Source: Chloroflexota bacterium
Lineage (GTDB): Bacteria > Chloroflexota > FW602-bin22 > JAMCYS01
Direction: 5' to 3'
DNA: 6,826 nt
Assembly: GCA_021847625.1 (NCBI GenBank)
Contig: JAJZQK010000177.1
Coordinates: 1-6,826 of the forward strand
Made by a program: the position numbers and the translations under genes. Below the pieces are notes generated by a model. That model was not told where the DNA came from and did not search any database. It saw nothing but the letters and a program-made list of their open reading frames with translations. Position 1 is the stretch's first letter, and each line of letters begins with the position of its first letter. This document shows positions 1 to 5,589 of this stretch, piece after piece.

Positions 1-1375
1 CCTCGGTCCCCAAGACAACCTCGACCGTGGATAGCTCCACCACCCGCCGAATGTAGGCCAGGTAACGCCCCATCTCCGCCTTGTGGGGAGGTGTCGCGGC
101 CAGAGGCACCTGGCCGCCGAGCTCGGGGCCCCGCTCATACAGCGTGACGTCGTGCCCTCGGCTGGCGGCCGCCAGCGCGGCCTGCATGCCCGCCGCTCCG
201 CCGCCAACCACGGCGACTCTCTTTGGTACGTCTACGCGCCCAAGTGAGAACAGCCGCTCGCGGGCGGCCAGGGGATTGACCACGCAGGCGAGGTCCAGGC
301 CCCGTCCCGTCCTTCTATGGCAGTCGGGATTGTCGCATGCCACGCACGTGCGTATCTCATCCCAGCGCCCGGCGGCCGCCTTCTCCGGCCAGTAAGGATC
401 GGCGATGAAAGCCCGCCCGAGAGCGATGAGGTCGGCCTTGCCCTCTGCCAGCGCCGCCTCGGCGACCTCCGGCGTATGCAGCTTGCCTACCGCGACCACC
501 GGTACCCCGGCGCCCTCGCGCACCGCCGCCGCCAGTGGGAGCAAGGAGCCGCCCGCGGGCACGAACGTAGACGGCACGCTGCGGCCCATCGTCTCGCCGA
601 TGCCGCCGGTGACGTCCAGGATGTCGACGCCCGCGTCCTCCAGGATGCGTGCTATCCGGCACCCCTCCTCGAGGGCGATGCCGCCGGGCACGAATTCGTC
701 CGCGCATAGACGAACCATGATCGGGTAGTCGCTGCCCAGCAGGTCCCGGCTTCGCTGGATGATCTGCGTCAACAGACGGCACCGGTTCTTGGTGCTGCCG
801 CCGTAGTCGTCGTTCCGTTGGTTCCAGAGGGGCGAGAGGAACTGGTTGAGCAGATAGCCGTGGGCAGCATGAAACTCGACAGCGTCGAAGCCAGCATCAT
901 TGGCCCGTCTGGCGGCCTGGGCGAACTTCTCAACTAGCGCCTCGACCTCGGCGGTCGAGAGTTCCTTGGGCATCTCACCGCCCTTGGGGGCGATGGCCGA
1001 CGGGCCGACGGGGCGGGTGCCGATGACTGCCGACCGGCCGACGCCGCCAGCATGGGCGAGTTGAATGGCTACCTTGGCGCCGGCAGCGTGGACGTCGGCG
1101 GTCAGAGCGCGGTAACCGGGGATAAAGGCGCCATCCGAGATGCCGGTGGTATAGGGGCCGTTACCGCCCTCCGGCGACACGGAGGTGAACTGCACGATTA
1201 CCAGTCCAGCGCCACCTCTGGCCCGCTCCACGTAGTAGGCCCGGAGGCGCTCGGTCACGCGGCAATCGTAGGAACCAAGCCGGGTGCCCATGGGGGGCAT
1301 TACCAGGCGATTCTTGAGCTCAAGGCCCTTGATCTTGAGACTACTAAATAGGTAGGGAAGACGCGGGTCGGTCAT
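1..1375 (-). CDS. FadH-like NADH:flavin oxidoreductase (Old Yellow Enzyme family with Fe-S and FAD/NAD domains), 3' end beyond the window
   Basis: The reverse strand reads open from the ATG at 1373-1375 to the left edge, giving 458 residues. A GGAG Shine-Dalgarno sits 7 nt before the ATG. Residues 1-330 form the FMN-binding TIM barrel. They include the P28-M29-G30-T31 FMN segment, Q105, and H169-A-A-H172-G-Y174, which aligns with the His/Asn/Tyr site of Old Yellow Enzyme, where the Tyr is the proton donor. R222 and the phosphate-binding G320-R321 are also present. C344, C347, C352 and C364 are a 4Fe-4S site, and G391-G-G-A-A-G396 with E414 opens the FAD-binding Rossmann fold. This is the 2,4-dienoyl-CoA reductase architecture, usually about 650-680 residues, so about 200 residues lie outside. 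The family reduces activated C=C bonds, passing electrons from NAD(P)H through FAD and Fe-S to FMN in the cytoplasm. The substrate cannot be read from sequence; enoate, bile-acid or other enone reductases share this layout. It lies 237 bp downstream of the IclR gene on the same strand. Confidence 0.93.
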   Translation of the reverse strand, partial: MTDPRLPYLFSSLKIKGLELKNRLVMPPMGTRLGSYDCRVTERLRAYYVERARGGAGLVIVQFTSVSPEGGNGPYTTGISDGAFIPGYRALTADVHAAGAKVAIQLAHAGGVGRSAVIGTRPVGPSAIAPKGGEMPKELSTAEVEALVEKFAQAARRANDAGFDAVEFHAAHGYLLNQFLSPLWNQRNDDYGGSTKNRCRLLTQIIQRSRDLLGSDYPIMVRLCADEFVPGGIALEEGCRIARILEDAGVDILDVTGGIGETMGRSVPSTFVPAGGSLLPLAAAVREGAGVPVVAVGKLHTPEVAEAALAEGKADLIALGRAFIADPYWPEKAAAGRWDEIRTCVACDNPDCHRRTGRGLDLACVVNPLAARERLFSLGRVDVPKRVAVVGGGAAGMQAALAAASRGHDVTLYERGPELGGQVPLAATPPHKAEMGRYLAYIRRVVELSTVEVVLGTE

Positions 1376-1452
1376 AATTCAGCTCCATTCCGGCAGCCCA
1401 GGCGCTCCGCCGCCACGGGGAGGCACGCAACACAGCATAGATAAGCAGCAGT

Positions 1453-1464
1453 AGACCCTGGTCT
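1453..1464. promoter_or_regulatory. 12-bp inverted repeat AGACCCTGGTCT, possible operator
   Basis: AGACC and GGTCT are exact 5-bp inverted arms around a 2-bp centre. The site lies in the 237-bp gap between the IclR gene and the flavoprotein gene, 78 bp before the flavoprotein ATG. I found no convincing -35/-10 pair in this gap, so whether the flavoprotein has its own promoter or is read through from the IclR gene is open. An operator role is conjecture; short palindromes like this occur by chance. Confidence 0.2.
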
Positions 1465-1612
1465 GTCTCCTTCTTCGCTTCGTCGAGCCGAAGCCTACGA
1501 TCTACTTCCCGCGGAGTCTTCGCCGACAGCACACGTCGACGGCGCCCGCCCATCTAACGCACGGCCCTACAGTCTCTACGCCAGTAAGCCGTGCCGCTTC
1601 GCGACTCCAGTC

Positions 1613-2479
1613 CTAGCCGGAGAGAGAGGGGAGCGCGCCAACAGCCGACGACAACTGACTAACCAGAGCGTCGCCCTTCTCCGGCACGAACCCCACCAAA
1701 CGGGACAACACGTCGGCGGTAGCGGCGACTTCCTGCGCAAGGCGCGGGATGTCCTCTTCGCCGATGCTGGACACCGAACCCGAAACGCTACAGGCAGCAA
1801 CCGCCCATCCGCTCCGGTTCCGAATCGGCATGCCGATACATCGCTCGCCTTCATTGCGCTCTCCGCGGTCCACCGCGTAGCCGCGTTGCCGAATAAGCGC
1901 CAGTTCCTCACGCAGGCGCAGCGAATCTGTAATCGTGGTGGAAGTACACCGAGCCAGCGGACACTCCTCGACAATGCGACTCGCCACCCCCTCGGGCAGG
2001 AAAGCCAAGATCGCCTTGCCCACGGCCGTGCAGTAGTGAGGAGCGGTGTGGCCGAGAACGGTGCGCGTCAGGACTCGCTGCGGTGTCTCGATGCTGTAGA
2101 GATACGTGATGCCATTCCCGTCGTGGGCCGCGAGGTTAACCGTCAAGTGCGTGCGGTCCGCCAGCGCCCGGAGGAAAGGCGCGCCTCGGTCGCGCAACTC
2201 GACGTTCAGCAGAATACCCGGCGTGAGACGCATCGCCCTGACGCCCAGAAAGTACTTGCCGTCACCGTCTCGGTCGATCAGCCCGTGGGCCGCGAGCGTC
2301 GCCAGCAAGGCGAAAGCCGTGCTATGCGGGATGCCCAGCGCCCGCGAAATCTCCGTCAGCGTCCAGAGCGGTTGCGCAGGCGTGAAGAGGTCCAGCATGC
2401 GCAAGGCTTTGGCAACCGACTTGATGAGCGGCCCTGGCCTATCCGATTCGTCCTTCTGCCTTGGCCTCCCCATCATCAC
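1613..2479 (-). CDS. IclR-family transcriptional regulator
   Basis: This 288-residue protein has the normal IclR length and layout. Residues 18-85 form the winged helix-turn-helix: the HTH is near residues 40-63 (TLTEISRALGIPHSTAF), followed by the wing around DGDGKYFLG. Residues 95-265 are the effector-binding domain, with the family signature HYCTAVGKAILA at 148-159 and the later GERCIGMPI segment. IclR proteins bind DNA as dimers or tetramers and respond to small carboxylic or aromatic ligands. They usually control neighbouring catabolic genes and often themselves. The obvious candidate target is the flavoprotein gene 237 bp downstream on the same strand. The start is ambiguous: GTG (2477-2479) and ATGs at 2474-2476 and 2471-2473 are consecutive in frame, and no strong Shine-Dalgarno precedes them. 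The choice alters only one or two residues. A strong promoter lies at 2522-2550. The ligand is unknown. Confidence 0.95.
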   Translation of the reverse strand: MMMGRPRQKDESDRPGPLIKSVAKALRMLDLFTPAQPLWTLTEISRALGIPHSTAFALLATLAAHGLIDRDGDGKYFLGVRAMRLTPGILLNVELRDRGAPFLRALADRTHLTVNLAAHDGNGITYLYSIETPQRVLTRTVLGHTAPHYCTAVGKAILAFLPEGVASRIVEECPLARCTSTTITDSLRLREELALIRQRGYAVDRGERNEGERCIGMPIRNRSGWAVAACSVSGSVSSIGEEDIPRLAQEVAATADVLSRLVGFVPEKGDALVSQLSSAVGALPSLSG

Positions 2480-2521
2480 CCGCTTTTCGGTATTGCCGAC
2501 AGGGTTTCCAAATGTACGCCC

Positions 2522-2550
2522 ATTATAGCACCGGCTTAGCGTCAGGTCAA
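2522..2550 (-). promoter_or_regulatory. sigma70-type promoter of the IclR gene
   Basis: On the reverse strand the -35 hexamer is TTGACC (2545-2550) and the -10 hexamer is a perfect TATAAT (2522-2527). They are separated by exactly 17 nt. Transcription would start near 2515, leaving a leader of about 36 nt before the IclR start codon. The 9-bp target duplication of repeat element copy 1 begins only 8 nt upstream of the -35 box, so the element displaced whatever upstream activator or UP sequence was there. Confidence 0.75.
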
Positions 2551-2567
2551 CGTTTCGCTACACGGGC

Positions 2568-2813
2568 CTGGAATTACACCATAAGAGCATGGGCTTGATC
2601 TTCGGGACGGCTGCCTGGTAGCCGTCATTCCCGTTTGCGCGGGAATCCAGCCGTCGCACCAGGAGCCTGGATTCCCGTTTGCGCGGGAATCCAGCCGTCG
2701 CACCAGGAGCCTGGATTCCCGCTTGCGCGGGAATGACGAGGGGGCGCCCCTATGCTACAAAGGACCCCTTCCCACCGGCGGTGTGAAGAGGCTTCCTTAT
2801 GGTGCAATTCCAG
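2568..2813. mobile_element. MITE-like non-autonomous element, copy 1 (246 bp)
   Basis: The left end reads CTGGAATTACACCATAAG and the right end, on the reverse strand, reads CTGGAATTGCACCATAAG. These are 18-bp terminal inverted repeats with one mismatch. The 9-bp sequence TACACGGGC is duplicated exactly on both sides (2559-2567 and 2814-2822), which marks a transposition event. Inside are a 7-bp stem-loop (GACGGCT at 2606-2612 with AGCCGTC at 2620-2626), three ATTCCC-N8-GGGAAT hairpins, and the palindrome GGGGCGCCCC. No transposase is encoded, so any movement needed an enzyme from elsewhere. Compared with copy 2 it differs by four substitutions and one single-base indel, plus one extra 44-bp internal unit. 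Several DDE transposase families make 9-bp duplications, so I do not assign one. Confidence 0.85.
2627..2734. repeat. Array of three ATTCCC-N8-GGGAAT hairpins within copy 1
   Basis: Hairpins lie at 2627-2646, 2671-2690 and 2715-2734. They are separated by two identical 24-bp spacers (2647-2670 and 2691-2714), giving a 44-bp period. The third hairpin is a perfect 8-bp stem (ATTCCCGC/GCGGGAAT) with loop TTGC. The first two carry T in place of C at stem position 8, leaving a T-G pair. Each spacer is itself partly palindromic (CCAGG-AG-CCTGG). The hairpin core fits the consensus described for neisserial dRS3 repeats, although similar cores occur in many phyla. Confidence 0.9.
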
Positions 2814-2822
2814 TACACGGGC

Positions 2823-3047
2823 GCTCGTCATCGTTACGCATAAGCGGGACTGAGCAATGTCAGCGTTCTTGGCAAGGGCGGAGCGGAGCGATCGCATCAT
2901 GATCCCAAGGTGCAGTCCAAAGAGGAGCCCGCCTCTGCGCGCCCGCCCCTGAGAATGGGGCAATAGGGGTGCCAACCGACCGCAGGAGGCAATGGATCCA
3001 TCTCCCCTCCAGGGCGAGGGTAGGGGTAACGGCCTTCCTCTAGGCGG
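2823..3047. other. Intergenic stretch without a convincing gene
   Basis: Between element copy 1 and the inverted repeat at 3048 there is no open frame with a ribosome binding site or recognisable product. A reverse frame through 2625-2975 is largely the translation of the element hairpins. The region contains short palindromes (GCGATCGC and ATCATGAT near 2889-2902) and a pyrimidine/purine inverted stretch at about 3001-3027 (CTCCCCTCC then GGGCGAGGG), which may be a worn intergenic repeat. No promoter stands out. Confidence 0.5.
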
Positions 3048-3139
3048 CTAGCGTCTAGCAATGAGCGGACGGCCGAACTAGTGTCCCCGCGTCTCGGGTG
3101 AGACTGCTCGCTCGGCCGCCGCTCACCCCCAGACGCTAG
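3048..3139. repeat. 92-bp imperfect inverted repeat at the 3' end of the secreted-protein gene
   Basis: The left arm is 3048-3076 and the right arm 3112-3139. In register, the arms share CTAGCGTCT, then TGAGCGG, then GGCCGA, with a few mismatches and one single-base gap. An inner hairpin, GTCTC-GGGT-GAGAC, lies at 3091-3104. The right arm contains the TAG stop of the minus-strand gene (3136-3138), so its transcript would fold at once after the stop. It has no T-run, so it is not a standard intrinsic terminator. It could be a 3' stabilising structure, a factor-assisted terminator, or the remnant of a palindromic element. I see no target duplication beside it. Confidence 0.6.
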
Positions 3140-3945
3140 GAGCTCGGTTGGATCGCGCTTACGTCGAGCTCGCCGTTGTTGCAGGCTTGGCTGATTTCAA
3201 ACGGGAGGATGATAGAGGCGAACTCGTCCGGTGGAGTCACCAGTAGCGTGGTGCCGGACGGGCAAGTCGTCTCGTTCCCCACCGGTATGACTTCCCAATG
3301 CATTATGAACTTCGCCGTGCCGCCGGGACCCAGGGTGACGAGCGTTGGGCCAGGCTGGTTGCTAAGCTGGCCGCCGTTGCGCACTACGTTCGTCGGCACC
3401 GGGTTGTTCTGAGCATCCAGCATCTGGGCGCCCGGGAAGCCATACATGGTGCACGACACGTCCGTCGTGTTGGTGAACGTGAACGTGACAAACCGGTTGC
3501 CCGCTCCCGCTTCGACCATCCCCGGGGTAAGCGCTAAGCCCGCGGTGTGGCAGCGCTCGCCCGCCACTGGAGTGGGCACGATGGGCAGTCTTTCGGGATT
3601 GAACTCCCAGAAGAAGCGCTGGCTGTTCAGACGCGTCTGGAGACCGTAGGGCCCGTTCACCCAGGTGCGGTAGCCGTCGGTAAAGGCGGTGAAGTTGTCC
3701 GACTTCCGCCATTCGAGCAAGCCAAGGGCGCCGGTGTAGGCCAACGTGTGCTGATAGCCGTTGCCCTGGGCATCGTAAGACACGTTATCCAGGCAGGGGC
3801 CGACTATGTCGGGGATCATCTGCTTCAGGGTGAGAAACCCCAACACGAACTGACAGCTGTCAGCCTGCGCCGCAACGGGTGGAGGGAGTGTCAATGGTGA
3901 GACGACGAACGCCAGAGCCAATAGAAACGGCAGGAACCTTCGCAT
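3136..3945 (-). CDS. Secreted two-domain protein with C-terminal DUF4232
   Basis: This 269-residue protein starts at the ATG at 3943-3945, with GGAGG (3953-3957) 7 nt upstream. Residues 1-26 are a Sec signal peptide: R2-R3, a hydrophobic core, and likely cleavage after V24-A25-A26. Residues 31-115 form a first domain containing LLEWRKSDN (76-84) and FTAFTDGYRTWVNGPYGLQ (85-103); I associate this pattern with exported Chloroflexota proteins of unknown function. Residues 131-262 look like DUF4232, a beta-sandwich of exported proteins: C132, then FTNTTDVSCTMYGFPGAQML (157-176), VTLGPGGTAKF, C228 and C255. There are six cysteines after the signal (31, 51, 132, 165, 228, 255), an even number compatible with three disulfides. 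It has no lipobox or C-terminal anchor. No enzymatic motif is visible. It stands alone, with no clear promoter upstream. Function is unknown. Confidence 0.88.
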   Translation of the reverse strand: MRRFLPFLLALAFVVSPLTLPPPVAAQADSCQFVLGFLTLKQMIPDIVGPCLDNVSYDAQGNGYQHTLAYTGALGLLEWRKSDNFTAFTDGYRTWVNGPYGLQTRLNSQRFFWEFNPERLPIVPTPVAGERCHTAGLALTPGMVEAGAGNRFVTFTFTNTTDVSCTMYGFPGAQMLDAQNNPVPTNVVRNGGQLSNQPGPTLVTLGPGGTAKFIMHWEVIPVGNETTCPSGTTLLVTPPDEFASIILPFEISQACNNGELDVSAIQPSS

Positions 3946-4259
3946 ACTAACGCCTCCGTCTGCATGGTGTTTGCTTGCCGGTAGCTAGTCATCCCGGCAT
4001 CGGCCTGCCTATGCTGCACTATGCGTGCCAAACAACCACCACTCTGTTCGACAAGACAACGGATAGATAGCCGCATCAACGAAGGCCATGCGGTGGCGAG
4101 GCCATGCGGCGGGTACCGACCGAGGCCGGCTCAGTAGACCTATGTGGGCTCCCCCCAACATCTGTGTGAACGCTATGAAAGACGACGACGTGGGTACGGC
4201 GCTAGCCCCGCCGCAATACTCCCAGCCCGTCTCGGCCAGGTACGCAGAATGTGTTTCCC
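3946..4259. other. Intergenic stretch before the secreted-protein gene, with a short tandem duplication
   Basis: This stretch holds the 5' leader and ribosome binding site of the minus-strand secreted-protein gene but no convincing gene. I found no good -35/-10 pair for that gene. AGGCCATGCGG occurs twice at a 16-bp offset (4083-4093 and 4099-4109), a small tandem duplication. The small open frames here lack ribosome binding sites and recognisable products. The left target duplication of element copy 2 (4251-4259) closes the region. Confidence 0.45.
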
Positions 4260-4462
4260 TTGGAATTGCACCATGAAGAGCATGGGCTTGATCTTCGGGA
4301 CGGCTGCCTGGTAGCCGTCATTCCCGCTTGCGCGGGAATCCAGCCGTCGCACCAGGAGCCTGGATTCCCGCTTGCGCGGGAATGACGAGGGGGCGCCCCT
4401 ATGCTACAAAGGACCCCTTCCCGCCGGCGGTGTGAAGAGGCTTCCTTATGGTGCAATTCCAG
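4260..4462. mobile_element. MITE-like non-autonomous element, copy 2 (203 bp)
   Basis: This is the same element as copy 1, in the same orientation, with four substitutions and a one-base indel outside a missing 44-bp unit. The left end is TTGGAATTGCACCATGAAG; the right end, on the reverse strand, is CTGGAATTGCACCATAAG. The flanks GTGTTTCCC (4251-4259) and CTGTTTCCC (4463-4471) form a 9-bp target duplication with one mismatch (8 bp exact). These ends agree with those deduced independently from copy 1. It encodes no transposase. Its right half extends the epimerase reading frame upstream, which can mislead gene-start prediction. Confidence 0.85.
4320..4383. repeat. Pair of ATTCCC-N8-GGGAAT hairpins within copy 2
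   Basis: Hairpins at 4320-4339 and 4364-4383 are both perfect 8-bp stems with loop TTGC. They are separated by a 24-bp spacer (4340-4363) identical to the two spacers in copy 1. Copy 2 therefore has one 44-bp unit fewer than copy 1. Confidence 0.9.
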
Positions 4463-4479
4463 CTGTTTCCCGGCGCCTC

Positions 4480-4508
4480 TGGACAGACCGGCTCTGCGCC
4501 TGTATGAT
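4480..4508 (+). promoter_or_regulatory. sigma70-type promoter of the epimerase gene
   Basis: The -35 hexamer TGGACA (4480-4485) and the -10 hexamer TATGAT (4503-4508) each match consensus at five of six positions, with a 17-nt spacer. Transcription would start near 4515. The in-frame ATG at 4504-4506 is part of the -10 box, so it would not be on this transcript. The site is 8 nt downstream of the right target duplication of element copy 2. Confidence 0.6.
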
Positions 4509-4543
4509 TGGGGTCCGGGCGAGTAGGCTTGCCACGAGCGCTT

Positions 4544-4551
4544 GGGGGAGG
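4544..4551 (+). promoter_or_regulatory. Shine-Dalgarno GGGGGAGG that decides the epimerase start
   Basis: GGGGGAGG ends 6 nt before the CTG at 4558-4560. This is the only strong ribosome binding site in the epimerase leader. No in-frame ATG, GTG or TTG lies between the predicted transcription start (about 4515) and the conserved NAD-binding strand. The alternative, ATT at 4555-4557, would leave only 3 nt of spacing. Confidence 0.6.
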
Positions 4552-4557
4552 ACTATT

Positions 4558-5535
4558 CTGGCCACGTACTTAGTAACCGGCGCCGCCGGATTCATCGGTT
4601 CCAAGGTAAGTGAGTTATTGCTTTCCGCCGACCACGCGGTCGTCGGCGTCGACAACCTCAACGACGCCTACGACGTTCGACTGAAGCATTGGCGGCTTGG
4701 CCGCCTAACGAGCCAAAAGGGATTCACGTTCCATCAGCTGGACATCGCCGACCGGGAGGCTCTGCGGTCGGTCTTCGGACGACGCAATCTCGCCGGCGTC
4801 ATCAATCTAGCCGCCCGGGCGGGCGTCCGCCCCTCGGTCGCCAACCCATGGGTGTACGTCGACACCAACGTCGGCGGCACGCTGAATCTGCTGGAGGCTT
4901 GCCGGGAGCACGGCATCGCCAAGTTCGTGCTGGCCTCCACCTCGAGCCTCTACGGGGCCCACAATCCCCTGCCCTTCCGGGAGGATGCCGACACCAACCG
5001 CCCCCTCTCCCCCTACGCGGCCTCGAAGAAGGCGGCCGAGGCGCTCTGCTACACCTACCACCACCTCCACGCCCTCGACCTCACGGTCCTGCGCTACTTC
5101 ACCGTCTACGGCCCGGCGGGCCGACCGGACATGAGCCCCTTCCGGTTCGTGCAGTGGATAAGCGAGGGGCGGCCGGTGACGGTGTACGGCGACGGCCGGC
5201 AATCGCGCGACTTCACCTACGTCGACGACATCGCCCGCGGCACCGTGGCCGCCCTGAGGCCGCTGGGCTACGAAACGATCAACCTTGGTTCCGACGAGCC
5301 GGTGGTGCTGATGGAGATGATTCGCCTGATCGAACGCCTTGCCGGCCGCGAGGCGGTATTGACCCACAAGCCTTCCCACCCTGCCGACGTGCCGGCGACC
5401 TGGGCCGACATCGGCAAGGCCGAGCGTCTTCTTGGCTGGCGGCCACAGACCGGCTTCGCCGAGGGCATAGAACACCTTGTCGAGTGGTACCGCGCCAACC
5501 GGGACTGGGCGAAGGATGTGGCGACGGGCAGGTAG
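4558..5535 (+). CDS. NAD-dependent sugar-nucleotide epimerase/dehydratase, probably UDP-glucuronate 4-epimerase type
   Basis: From the CTG start this extended SDR protein has 325 residues, normal for the family. T7-G-A-A-G-F-I-G14 is the NAD-binding glycine motif directly after beta-1. D32 at the end of beta-2 favours NAD over NADP. D62-I63 contacts the adenine. S127-T-S-S130 with Y153-A-A-S-K157 supplies the catalytic Ser/Thr, Tyr and Lys. DNLNDAYD (32-39), AGVRPSV (88-94) and RYFTVYGPAGRPDM (179-192) resemble bacterial UDP-glucuronate 4-epimerases. The family inverts C4 of a UDP-sugar through a 4-keto intermediate in the cytoplasm, feeding capsule, LPS-like or glycan synthesis. Substrate is inferred from motifs only; UDP-glucose epimerase or dTDP-glucose dehydratase-like activity is possible. 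Longer starts exist at ATG 4504 and inside element copy 2 at 4372, but the former lies in the predicted -10 box and the latter is transposon sequence. No other glycan gene is adjacent. Confidence 0.9.
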   Translation: MATYLVTGAAGFIGSKVSELLLSADHAVVGVDNLNDAYDVRLKHWRLGRLTSQKGFTFHQLDIADREALRSVFGRRNLAGVINLAARAGVRPSVANPWVYVDTNVGGTLNLLEACREHGIAKFVLASTSSLYGAHNPLPFREDADTNRPLSPYAASKKAAEALCYTYHHLHALDLTVLRYFTVYGPAGRPDMSPFRFVQWISEGRPVTVYGDGRQSRDFTYVDDIARGTVAALRPLGYETINLGSDEPVVLMEMIRLIERLAGREAVLTHKPSHPADVPATWADIGKAERLLGWRPQTGFAEGIEHLVEWYRANRDWAKDVATGR

Positions 5536-5571
5536 ACTCGCCCGTATCAACCGAGATAATCTGGCTGCCGA

Positions 5572-5589
5572 CTAGTGCCGGGTCACTAG
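5572..5589 (+). terminator. Possible stem-loop after the epimerase gene
   Basis: CTAGTG (5572-5577) and CACTAG (5584-5589) form a perfect 6-bp stem with a 6-nt loop, 36 nt after the stop codon. No T-run follows, so intrinsic termination is doubtful. Its position at the gene end is the main argument. Confidence 0.3.

Noticed and set aside
357..782. Reverse-strand 141-residue frame and forward frames at 81-728
   Set aside because: They lie over the FadH-like coding frame, which is continuous and motif-rich; these are alternate-frame shadows.
1344..1553. Reverse-strand 69-residue open frame between the IclR and flavoprotein genes
   Set aside because: No Shine-Dalgarno precedes its ATG, no family is recognised, and it overlaps the start of the flavoprotein gene by 32 bp. 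Possibly a gene remnant, but unsupported.
2497..2515. IclR-type operator half-site (TTTCCA/TGGAAA) just downstream of the IclR promoter
   Set aside because: Only one half of the known IclR palindrome is recognisable, without a matching second arm, so it is not called.
1886..2539. Forward 217-residue and 140-residue frames opposite the IclR gene
   Set aside because: Antisense shadows of a clear IclR protein; composition is arginine-rich and motif-free.
2627..2734. Short CRISPR array (20-bp repeats, 24-bp spacers)
   Set aside because: The spacers are identical to each other and to the one in copy 2. The array lies inside a transposable element, and no cas gene is present.
2625..2975. Reverse-strand 116-residue open frame through element copy 1
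   Set aside because: Its C-terminal half (RHSRASGNPG-like and PRKRE) is the familiar spurious translation of ATTCCC/GGGAAT hairpin repeats, and no ribosome binding site precedes it.
4202..4456. Reverse-strand 84-residue open frame through element copy 2
   Set aside because: It is the same repeat translation as in copy 1. The similarity between the two frames comes from the element, not from a protein family.
4807..5550. Reverse-strand 247-residue frame opposite the epimerase gene
   Set aside because: The forward frame has all the SDR catalytic motifs; the reverse frame is a GC-driven shadow.
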